Below are positions 1 to 4,663 of a stretch of DNA of 6,834 bases, one piece after another. Within the stretch, counting starts at the first letter, position 1, and each line of letters begins with the position of its first letter. Made by a program: the position numbers and the translations under genes. A model generated the notes under the pieces. That model saw only the letters and a list, made by a program, of their open reading frames with translations, ran no database searches and was not told the origin of the DNA. The stretch is from WHSM01 sp050701635 (GTDB taxonomy: Bacteria; Actinomycetota; Actinomycetes; Mycobacteriales; Micromonosporaceae). The stretch spans positions 1 to 6,834 of the forward strand of contig JBOGDF010000303.1 in assembly GCA_050701635.1 (NCBI GenBank), given 5' to 3'.

Positions 1-29
1 GCCCGCCCCCGCGACGGGCGACCCGCGGA

Positions 30-57
30 TTGGGACGGTACTTACCGGCGGTAATGA
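30..57 (+). promoter_or_regulatory. candidate promoter of the alpha/beta-hydrolase gene
   Basis: TTGGGA (30-35) resembles a -35 element, and TAATGA (52-57) lies 16 bp downstream as an imperfect -10 element. Transcription would then start near 64-66, giving a leader of about 55 nt before the ATG at 121. The -10 match lacks the conserved final T, so the assignment rests mainly on position and on the palindrome between the two hexamers. This is inference from motif similarity only. Confidence 0.25.
42..54. promoter_or_regulatory. operator-like palindrome TTACCG-G-CGGTAA
   Basis: This is a perfect 6-bp inverted repeat around a single central G (arms 42-47 and 49-54). It lies between the candidate -35 and -10 hexamers of the hydrolase gene and overlaps the -10 by three bases. 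A short, gapless, AT-ended palindrome in a GC-rich promoter is the usual shape of a site for a dimeric helix-turn-helix repressor such as a TetR-family protein. The regulator is not in the window and its identity is not deducible. The symmetry is directly visible; the operator role is inferred. Confidence 0.4.
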
Positions 58-77
58 AGCCGGTTAGGCTCGGCTTC
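56..77 (+). repeat. inverted repeat / leader hairpin upstream of the hydrolase gene
   Basis: GAAGCCG (56-62) and CGGCTTC (71-77) are perfect 7-bp complements around an 8-nt loop, with a possible G-U pair extending the stem at 63/70. If transcription starts near the -10 candidate at 52-57, this would sit at or near the 5' end of the mRNA, where it could stabilise the transcript or mark a binding site. No T-run follows, so it is not an intrinsic terminator. An alternative shorter pairing (AGCC 58-61 with GGCT 67-70) competes with it. Confidence 0.3.
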
Positions 78-90
78 CGGCGGTAGCCAG

Positions 91-104
91 ACGGCGGCCG
101 CCGT
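91..104. repeat. perfect 14-bp palindrome containing GCGGCCGC
   Basis: ACGGCGG/CCGCCGT is a perfect 14-bp palindrome ending 3 bp before the GGAGG ribosome binding site of the hydrolase gene. As RNA it can form a 5-bp stem with a GGCC loop. It could be a second regulator site or chance in GC-rich DNA. Only the symmetry is certain. Confidence 0.3.
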
Positions 105-107
105 ACC

Positions 108-112
108 GGAGG
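108..112 (+). promoter_or_regulatory. ribosome binding site deciding the hydrolase start
   Basis: GGAGG matches the anti-Shine-Dalgarno core and is 8 nt from the ATG at 121. The in-frame GTG codons at 112 and 115 overlap or nearly abut this site and would have no usable spacing, so ATG 121 is the supported start. Confidence 0.75.
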
Positions 113-120
113 TGGTGCCG

Positions 121-939
121 ATGAGCCACACCCTGGAGCCGGCGTTACGGGTCGGCGCCGGCGAGCCGGTGCTGCTGCTGCACCCGTTCTCGCTGTCGCA
201 CCACGTGTGGCGTACCGTCGCCGACCGGCTCGCGGACCGCTGCGACGTACTGGCGCCGACCCTGCCGGGGCACTGCGGCGGGCCCCGGCTGCACGCCCGG
301 CAGGTCAGCGTCGCGGCGATCGCCGACGGCGTGGAGACGATCCTCGACGACGCCGGCTGGGAGACCTGCCACGTCGTCGGCAACTCGCTCGGGGGCTGGG
401 TCGGCTTCGAGCTCGCCCGCCGCGGCCGCGCCCGTACGGTGACCGCGATCGCGCCCGCCGGTGGGTGGCGGCGCTTCTCGTACGCCGAGCTGCTGATCGG
501 TACGAAGTTCCTGGCGCTCTACCCGATGCTGGTGATCGGCGCCGCGTGCGGGCTCCGACGCTGGCTGCGGCCGGTGATCAAGCTGATGCTGCGGCAGGTC
601 AGCCACGACGTCGCGGCGGTGTCCCGGGCCGATGCCGACCACGTCTTCCTGGCGTCCACCCGGTGCCCGTGCTACCTGCCGATGATCTGGGCCGGGCTGC
701 GCGACGGCGGCATCACCGGGCTGGACCAGGTGCGCTGCCCGGTCCGGCTGGTCTTCACCGACTCCGACCGGCTGATCCCGCAGCGGCGGTACGCGCCGAG
801 GTTCACGACGGCGTTCCCCGACGTGGACCCGGTGATCCTGCGCGGTGTGGGGCACGTACCGATGTTGGAGGCGCCGGAGCTGGTCGCGGACGCGATCCGG
901 GAGCACCTCGACCGCCACAGCGCCTCGCGCGCCGCCTGA
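121..939 (+). CDS. alpha/beta-hydrolase fold enzyme
   Basis: This is a 272-residue protein, the normal length for a single-domain alpha/beta hydrolase, and probably a soluble cytoplasmic esterase or C-C/C-X hydrolase. No signal peptide is visible. The family's core elements appear in order: strand LLLHPF at 18-23 (oxyanion-hole region), DVLAPTLPGH at 42-51, nucleophile elbow GNSLGG with Ser89, a cap segment at about 120-200, catalytic acid in TDSDRLIP (Asp216, or Asp214), and GVGHVPMLEAP with catalytic His245. The triad is complete, so it should be active. The oxyanion motif is His-Pro-Phe rather than the commoner His-Gly. The first part of the cap (about 123-157) is very hydrophobic and suggests a greasy substrate pocket. 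The substrate cannot be read from sequence. The gene stands alone on the + strand with its own strong ribosome binding site and an operator-like palindrome upstream, and it faces the reductase gene across 33 bp. Confidence 0.9.
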   Translation: MSHTLEPALRVGAGEPVLLLHPFSLSHHVWRTVADRLADRCDVLAPTLPGHCGGPRLHARQVSVAAIADGVETILDDAGWETCHVVGNSLGGWVGFELARRGRARTVTAIAPAGGWRRFSYAELLIGTKFLALYPMLVIGAACGLRRWLRPVIKLMLRQVSHDVAAVSRADADHVFLASTRCPCYLPMIWAGLRDGGITGLDQVRCPVRLVFTDSDRLIPQRRYAPRFTTAFPDVDPVILRGVGHVPMLEAPELVADAIREHLDRHSASRAA

Positions 940-956
940 GCCCGCCGCCTGAGCCG
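931..956 (+). repeat. 13-bp tandem duplication spanning the hydrolase stop codon
   Basis: GCCGCCTGAGCCC (931-943) is followed directly by GCCGCCTGAGCCG (944-956), 12 of 13 positions identical. The first copy carries the hydrolase stop codon TGA (937-939). The second TGA (950-952) is shifted by one frame. It fills nearly half of the 33-bp gap to the convergent reductase gene and looks like a small replication-slippage duplication. No terminator with a T-run is visible in this gap; the only pairing seen is a 4-bp AGCC/GGCT stem at 952-964. Confidence 0.6.
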
Positions 957-972
957 CTGTGGCTGGCCGCTG

Positions 973-2205
973 CTAGGGAGCCAGCTCCTCGAGCGGGACC
1001 TGCGGGTCGGTGAGCCGCTCGACGTCGACCGCCGTACCGCCGAAGCCGGCGCGTACCAGCCGCTGGATCGGGTCGGTCACGTCCCACACGTTGGCGTTCA
1101 TCCCGGCCACCACCCGGCCGTCCGCCAGCCAGAACGCGACGAACTCCCGCGCCGCCGGGTCGCCCCGGAACACCACGCGGTCGTACCCGCCCGGCTCGGC
1201 GTAGCCGGAGTACTCCATGCCGAGGTCGTACTGGTCGGAGAAGAAGTACGGCACCCGGTCGTACGGCTCCTCCGCACCCAGCATCGAACCGGCGGCCGCC
1301 TTGCCGCCGTTGAGCGCGTTCGCCCAGTGCTCCACCCGGATCCGTTTCCCGATCATCGGGTGGTACGAGCTCGCCACGTCGCCGCACGCCCAGATCGCCG
1401 GATCGGAGGTACGCAGCCGCTCGTCGGTCACCACGCCGTCGTCCACCTCGAGCCCCGCCACGTCGGCCAGCTCCACCGCCGGCGTGATCCCGATCCCGGC
1501 CAGCACCAGGTCGGCGGGGAGCTGTTCGCCGTCGGAAAGGCGTACCCCCGAGACCTGGCCCGCGTCACCGGTGATCTCCGCGACGCTCTCCCCGAACCGG
1601 AAGTCGACGCCGTGCTCGGTGTGCAGGTCGGCGTACACCCGGGCCACCTCGTCGCCCAGCACCCGGCGCAACGGCAGGCTATCCAGCTCCACCACGGTCA
1701 CCGCGGCGCCGTGCTCGCGGGCCGCCGCCGCGGCCTCCATCCCGATCCAGCCGGCGCCGACCACCACCACCCGGGCCCCGGCGGTGAACCCGCGCTTCAG
1801 CTCGTCGGACTCGTCGAGCGTGCGCAGGTAGCGCACCCCGTGCAGCTCGGCTCCGGGCACCCGGAGGGTACGCACCCGGGAGCCGGTGGCGAGCAGCAGC
1901 TTGTCGTACCGCAGCGACTCGCCGCCCTCCACGGTGACGGTGCGCGCCGACGGCTCCAGCCAGGTGGCCCGTACGCCGAGCCGCAGCTCGATGGAGTGCT
2001 CGGCATACCACTTCTCGTCGTGCACGAACGCCTTCTCGCGCGGTTCCTTGCCGAGCAGATAGCCCTTCGACAACGGCGGCCGCTCGTACGGCGGCTCGCC
2101 CTCCTCACCGAGCAGCACCAGCTCGCCGTCGAAGCCTTGCTCCCGCAGTGTCTCGGCCGCCATGGCGCCCGCCAGGCTGGCGCCCACGATCACGATGCGC
2201 TCCAT
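973..2205 (-). CDS. FAD-dependent NAD(P)H oxidoreductase, ferredoxin/rubredoxin reductase type
   Basis: This 410-residue flavoprotein belongs to the two-Rossmann-fold pyridine nucleotide-disulfide reductase superfamily, in the branch that passes electrons from NAD(P)H through FAD to ferredoxins feeding P450s or Rieske oxygenases. An N-terminal FAD-binding GASLAG is at 8-13, with the family-typical PPYERPPLSKGYL at 38-50. A second dinucleotide-binding motif, GAGWIGME, is at 150-157, with Glu173 ending the next strand, which favours NADH (inference). A second FAD contact, IWACGDVA, is at 271-278 and VEHW at 291-294. The C-terminal reductase domain starts near PYFFSDQYD (319-327). There is no CxxxxC redox disulfide, as expected for this branch. 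ATG at 2205 follows GGGGGA with 10-nt spacing; GTG at 2208 or 2211 would give MVMERI- type starts and cannot be excluded. It lies about 61 bp downstream of dgt on the same strand and may be cotranscribed with it. No ferredoxin, P450 or oxygenase partner is present in the window. Confidence 0.9.
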   Translation of the reverse strand: MERIVIVGASLAGAMAAETLREQGFDGELVLLGEEGEPPYERPPLSKGYLLGKEPREKAFVHDEKWYAEHSIELRLGVRATWLEPSARTVTVEGGESLRYDKLLLATGSRVRTLRVPGAELHGVRYLRTLDESDELKRGFTAGARVVVVGAGWIGMEAAAAAREHGAAVTVVELDSLPLRRVLGDEVARVYADLHTEHGVDFRFGESVAEITGDAGQVSGVRLSDGEQLPADLVLAGIGITPAVELADVAGLEVDDGVVTDERLRTSDPAIWACGDVASSYHPMIGKRIRVEHWANALNGGKAAAGSMLGAEEPYDRVPYFFSDQYDLGMEYSGYAEPGGYDRVVFRGDPAAREFVAFWLADGRVVAGMNANVWDVTDPIQRLVRAGFGGTAVDVERLTDPQVPLEELAP

Positions 2206-2266
2206 CACCACAGGGTCCCCCAGCGGTACGCGCGACTCAACCGGAACCGCGGGATCGGCCAGCGCG

Positions 2267-3535
2267 TTACCGGGTGAGGCGGCGGTGCCAGGCGACGGCG
2301 GACGCGTCGGTCAGGCAGGCCACCTGGTCGATCACCACCCGCAGCCGCGCCGGGTCGTCGGGGGCGTCGCGCCACAGCTGGCCGAACACCGGGTCCAGCC
2401 CGTCGGGGGCGCGCAGCGTCAGCTGATGCACCAGCTCCCGCAGTACGTCGCGCTGGTGGGCGTACCGGGTTTCGGCGCCGGGGCGCAGCATCACGTACCG
2501 CAGCGCCACACCCTTGAGCAGCGCGCAGCGGGCGCGGGTCTGCCGCGGCACCACCAGGTCGGCGGTGTAACGGATCAGCGGGGCGTCGCCGTGCCGGTCG
2601 CGGGTGGCGTTCACGGCGGCGCTGACGAACCGTCCGATCAGGACACTCGCGGCCCGCTTCAGCGTCACCTGCGCGGCGTGGCTCCCGTCGTACGCCGTCA
2701 GCGGCGCCAGCAGCGGGTCGGCCCGCACCTCGTCCAGCAGACTGGCCAGCTCCTCCGGCGACTCGTCGGAGTACGTGGCGGCCACCTGCGCCGCGAGCTG
2801 CGCCCGCTCGTCGGGGTCGGCCAGCCGGCCCAACCTGATGTGGCCCGCGTGCACCCCGTCCTCCACATCGTGCACCGAGTACGCCACGTCGTCGGCCCAG
2901 TCCATCACCTGCGCCTCCAGGCAACGCCGGCCCGCGGGCGCTCCGTCGCGGAACCAGTCGAAGACGGGCGCGTCGTCGGCGTACACCCCAAATTTGCGTT
3001 GTCCCTCCCGCCGCGGCCAGGGGTACTTGCAGGCGGCGTCGAGCACCGCGCGGGTGAGGTTCAGGCCGGCGCTGCGGCCGGCGGGATCGTCCACTTTGGC
3101 CTCCAGCCGGCTGAGCACCCGCAGCGTCTGCGCGTTGCCCTCGAAGCCGCCGCAGCCGGTCGCCAGCTCATCGAGTACGTCCTCGCCGTTGTGACCGAAC
3201 GGTGGGTGCCCCAGATCGTGCGCCAGCCCCGCGGTGTCCACGATGTCGGCGTCGCAGCCGAGCCGGGCGCCGATCTCGCGCGCGATCTGGGCGACCTCCA
3301 GGGAGTGCGTCAGCCGGGTACGCGGGAAGTCGTCCTCGCCCGCGGTGTGCACCTGGGTCTTGGCGGCGAGCCGGCGGAACGCAGCGCAGTGCAGCACCCG
3401 CGCGAGATCGCGTACGAACGGGCTGCGCCCCTCGCCGCCGGGCAGCGAGCGCACCGGCTTCGCCGGCTCGGCCACCCGGCGGGCACGGTCGGCGGCGGCG
3501 TACCGGCCCGGGCCGGGCTGTGGATCAGCGGTCAT
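2267..3535 (-). CDS. dgt: deoxyguanosinetriphosphate triphosphohydrolase-like protein (HD domain)
   Basis: This 422-residue HD-superfamily metalloenzyme of the dGTPase family cleaves dNTPs to deoxynucleosides plus tripolyphosphate, which controls dNTP pools. It is cytoplasmic. Family blocks in order are: SPFVRDLARVLHCAAFRRL (38-56), KTQV (59-62), then metal ligands His77 in RLTHSLEVAQIAREIG, His106-Asp107 in GLAHDLGHPPFGHNGE, and the later Asp215 in MDWADDVAYSVHDVEDG (211-227). All four HD ligands are present, so activity is expected. The C-terminal half (about 290-422) is the usual dGTPase-associated helical region. The length suits the actinobacterial non-canonical Dgt group, whose substrate range is often wider than dGTP. 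ATG 3535 is chosen because the open frame continues upstream to 3877 only as unconserved Arg/Ser-rich translation. No convincing Shine-Dalgarno precedes it, but TACGCT ends 8 nt upstream, so a leaderless mRNA is possible. It is divergent from the 257-aa gene and upstream of the reductase. Confidence 0.93.
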   Translation of the reverse strand: MTADPQPGPGRYAAADRARRVAEPAKPVRSLPGGEGRSPFVRDLARVLHCAAFRRLAAKTQVHTAGEDDFPRTRLTHSLEVAQIAREIGARLGCDADIVDTAGLAHDLGHPPFGHNGEDVLDELATGCGGFEGNAQTLRVLSRLEAKVDDPAGRSAGLNLTRAVLDAACKYPWPRREGQRKFGVYADDAPVFDWFRDGAPAGRRCLEAQVMDWADDVAYSVHDVEDGVHAGHIRLGRLADPDERAQLAAQVAATYSDESPEELASLLDEVRADPLLAPLTAYDGSHAAQVTLKRAASVLIGRFVSAAVNATRDRHGDAPLIRYTADLVVPRQTRARCALLKGVALRYVMLRPGAETRYAHQRDVLRELVHQLTLRAPDGLDPVFGQLWRDAPDDPARLRVVIDQVACLTDASAVAWHRRLTR

Positions 3536-3543
3536 CGCTGCTG

Positions 3544-3549
3544 AGCGTA
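3544..3549 (-). promoter_or_regulatory. possible -10 element of dgt (leaderless arrangement)
   Basis: Read on the minus strand, TACGCT fits the TANNNT -10 pattern and ends 8 nt before the dgt ATG, so transcription would begin at or next to the start codon. This agrees with the missing Shine-Dalgarno sequence. No recognisable -35 lies 16-19 bp upstream, so support is weak. Confidence 0.25.
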
Positions 3550-3594
3550 GTCGGCGGGTACGACGCACCCGACCCCGAGATCTGGTAGGCCGCC

Positions 3595-3631
3595 CCGGTC
3601 GCTCGGGCCCGGAAACCGATCGCTCGGATCC
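3595..3631. repeat. two direct repeats, 21-bp period, upstream of dgt
   Basis: CCGGTCGCTCGGGCCC (3595-3610) and CCGATCGCTCGGATCC (3616-3631) agree at 13 of 16 positions, with an identical 8-bp core TCGCTCGG. The 21-bp period equals about two helical turns, so two proteins binding them would sit on the same face of the helix. They lie 60-96 bp upstream of the dgt start, a suitable distance for an activator or repressor. No regulator is identified and the repeats could be chance in GC-rich DNA. Confidence 0.4.
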
Positions 3632-3705
3632 CCCGTTCGAGTGATGTCTGGCTGTGCAGGGAGATCGCAGGCCACGAACGGACGGCAGCTGGCGCCACGA
3701 CAGAT

Positions 3706-3720
3706 CCCGATATTGTCGGG
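3706..3720. promoter_or_regulatory. inverted repeat CCCGA-TATTG-TCGGG with an embedded -10-like hexamer
   Basis: CCCGA (3706-3710) and TCGGG (3716-3720) are perfect complements around a 5-nt AT-rich centre. The + strand reading TATTGT (3711-3716) fits a TANNNT -10 element and would start transcription near 3723, just before the nested inverted repeats. No good -35 is visible at 16-18 bp. It may be an operator, a promoter core, or both. Confidence 0.3.
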
Positions 3721-3726
3721 CGATCC

Positions 3727-3807
3727 CTGTCAGGCACATCGCAAGGTCCGTGACGTGATCCAGCCGTGGCGACACGGACCGTGACGGTGCACGTCGAGAC
3801 CTGACAG
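3727..3807 (+). ncRNA. candidate structured leader RNA (three-way junction on paper)
   Basis: An outer helix pairs CTGTCAGG (3727-3734) with CCTGACAG (3800-3807). Inside it, GGTCCGTG (3745-3752) pairs with CACGGACC (3773-3780). That stem continues past an A-A mismatch with CG/CG (3754-3755, 3770-3771) and a 3-bp CCA/TGG cap around GCCG (3760-3769). A third stem pairs GACG (3783-3786) with CGTC (3792-3795). Together these make a compact three-way junction about 80 nt upstream of the 257-aa gene. I do not recognise it as a known riboswitch class. The pairing is directly visible; transcription and folding are inferred. The same arms could instead be protein-binding sites in DNA. Confidence 0.3.
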
Positions 3808-3835
3808 ATACCTCGGAATCGGCTCCGTGGCCCTT

Positions 3836-3841
3836 TACAGT
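3836..3841 (+). promoter_or_regulatory. possible -10 element for the 257-aa gene
   Basis: TACAGT fits the TANNNT pattern and would give a start near 3848, i.e. a leader of about 39 nt beginning just before the hairpin at 3851-3875. No convincing -35 lies at the right distance (TCGGAA at 3813-3818 is a poor match). If this is the true promoter, the junction-like structure upstream would not be in the mRNA. Confidence 0.2.
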
Positions 3842-3850
3842 GGGTCTGCA

Positions 3851-3875
3851 GCCCGGACGGTGACCCCGTACGGGC
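3851..3875 (+). promoter_or_regulatory. hairpin abutting the Shine-Dalgarno, with a 10-bp palindrome
   Basis: GCCCG (3851-3855) pairs with CGGGC (3871-3875), then after a G-A mismatch ACGG (3857-3860) pairs with CCGT (3866-3869), leaving a 5-nt loop. The stem ends exactly where the ribosome binding site begins. The right half also holds CCCGTACGGG (3865-3874), a perfect 10-bp palindrome. CCCC at 3864-3867 could alternatively pair with the G-run of the Shine-Dalgarno, so two exclusive states are possible: site free or site masked. No T-run follows, so this is not a terminator. A regulatory role is inferred. Confidence 0.35.
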
Positions 3876-3881
3876 AAGGGG
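3876..3881 (+). promoter_or_regulatory. ribosome binding site of the 257-aa gene
   Basis: AAGGGG begins an uninterrupted run of seven Gs (3878-3884) and lies 5 nt from the ATG at 3887. It supports ATG 3887 over the in-frame GTG at 3827, which has no purine-rich element at a proper distance. The G-run is unusually long for a Shine-Dalgarno sequence. Confidence 0.6.
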
Positions 3882-3886
3882 GGGAC

Positions 3887-4660
3887 ATGAACCAGCCACG
3901 CAAGGTCACCGATGCCCGGCGGAGACGGCCCTTACCGCGGCCGCAGCGCTGGGCGCTGGACGTGGCCGCGCCCGGCGAGCTGCATACCTGGCACGACCCG
4001 GCGGCACGCCTGGTCGCGGTGCTGCGGGGGCTCGCCGAGCTGCTGCCGCGGGAGTATCAGCAACCGATCACCTGGTGGACGGCCGGCGACGGCGAAGCGC
4101 CATGGGCCGACGCGGACGCCGTCACCAAGATCATGGAACGCCAACGTACCCACGACACCGAGGATGACCAGCCGGCGCCCGGCGCTCGGGGCGTCGTCCA
4201 GGGGTGGTTGGGCGAGGACCGTGACGCCCCGCTGGTCGACGTGCTGTGGAGCGCCGGCGTCAGCGACCGGCTGTTCAGCTGCACCGTACGGTTCAACCCG
4301 CGCGGCGGCGCCCGCTCGCTGTCCCGGCACCAGCCGGAGTGGCTGATCAGTCTGCTGCGTACCGCGGTGGAGTCCGCGGGCGCGACCGTGGGCCGGATCG
4401 TCACCTCCAGCTGGCTGAAGGAGGACGAGCGCCGGATGGGGTGGGGCGTGCCGCTGGACCGCATGATTCCGTTCTGGCTCGGCGAGGTGACCTACCTGTC
4501 ACGCGCCATCGACCCCGACACGCTGCCGGATTCGCTGATCGCCCACCCGGGTCGCCACGGCACGGTGGTGGCGCTGGCCGACCTTTCCGCCACGGTGACC
4601 GGCCGCACCGACGTGATCGACGAAGCGCTGACCCTGCGCCCGTACCTAGCGACCCCCTGA
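3887..4660 (+). CDS. unassigned 257-residue protein, faintly Imm52-like
   Basis: I do not recognise this protein with certainty. It is 257 residues long, with an Arg/Pro-rich basic N-terminus (about 5-21), no signal peptide and no transmembrane segment, so it is probably cytoplasmic. A helix-like stretch at about 38-54 (PAARLVAVLRGLAELLP) leads into ITWWTAGDGEAPW (61-73), followed by an acidic variable segment (about 85-105). Next come a beta-like block around LFSCTVRFNP, a helix QPEWLISLLRTAVESAG, a W-containing SSWLKEDERR stretch, and a C-terminal WLGEVTYLSRAI ... GTVVALADL ... VIDEALTLRPYL. The order of helix, Trp-rich turn, late TYL block, GTxV strand and final helix recalls Imm52-type polymorphic-toxin immunity proteins, but that is pattern memory only and no toxin gene is nearby. 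Codon use matches the neighbours and gives no sign of recent transfer. It is divergent from dgt, has a structured upstream region, and ends 3 bp from the ppdK stop codon. Confidence 0.8.
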   Translation: MNQPRKVTDARRRRPLPRPQRWALDVAAPGELHTWHDPAARLVAVLRGLAELLPREYQQPITWWTAGDGEAPWADADAVTKIMERQRTHDTEDDQPAPGARGVVQGWLGEDRDAPLVDVLWSAGVSDRLFSCTVRFNPRGGARSLSRHQPEWLISLLRTAVESAGATVGRIVTSSWLKEDERRMGWGVPLDRMIPFWLGEVTYLSRAIDPDTLPDSLIAHPGRHGTVVALADLSATVTGRTDVIDEALTLRPYLATP

Positions 4661-4663
4661 GCC

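Larger units (their letters stand above)
3536..3886. other. 351-bp divergent intergenic region rich in repeats
   Basis: No supportable gene lies between the dgt start and the 257-aa gene start. Open frames crossing it on both strands translate to unconserved Arg/Ser/Pro-rich sequence. It contains, from left to right, a possible -10 for dgt (3544-3549), a pair of 16-bp direct repeats with a 21-bp period (3595-3631), a 15-bp inverted repeat with a possible -10 in its centre (3706-3720), two nested 8-bp inverted repeats plus a small hairpin (3727-3807), another -10-like hexamer (3836-3841), a hairpin containing a 10-bp palindrome (3851-3875) and the ribosome binding site of the + strand gene. 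It probably carries promoters for both flanking genes. Confidence 0.7.

Noticed and set aside
1..20. Short inverted repeat (CGCCC 4-8 with GGGCG 16-20) at the left edge, possibly a terminator of an upstream gene
   Set aside because: It is only 5 bp, is not followed by a T-run, lies at the window edge, and such G/C pairs are expected by chance here.
145..918. Minus-strand open frame of 257 codons across the hydrolase
   Set aside because: It is a GC-driven shadow of the hydrolase gene, Arg/Gln-rich and without a ribosome binding site or motifs.
976..989. GGAGC-CA-GCTCC inverted repeat near the reductase stop codon, possibly a bidirectional terminator
   Set aside because: It lies inside the coding end, the loop is too small for a full stem, and there is no T-run on either strand.
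2212..2240. TTGAGT ... GACCCT as a dedicated promoter for the reductase gene
   Set aside because: The -10 match is poor (only the A and final T fit), and the short gap after dgt makes cotranscription equally likely.
2162..3544. Long + strand open frame (460 codons) opposite dgt
   Set aside because: It is the complement of the dgt frame, its translation is His/Gln/Arg-rich with no family motifs, and dgt shows every expected HD motif.
3630..3645. GTTCGAG resembling the T-loop of a tRNA
   Set aside because: The flanking bases do not form a 5-bp T-stem, and no acceptor stem, anticodon arm or D-loop is found around it.
3536..3877. Upstream extension of the dgt open frame to 3877 (536 residues in all)
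   Set aside because: The extra residues are unconserved Arg/Ser-rich sequence through a repeat-rich intergenic region, and family length and motif spacing fit a start at 3535.
3827..3886. GTG 3827 as start of the 257-aa gene
   Set aside because: There is no ribosome binding site at the right distance, whereas ATG 3887 follows AAGGGG by 5 nt.
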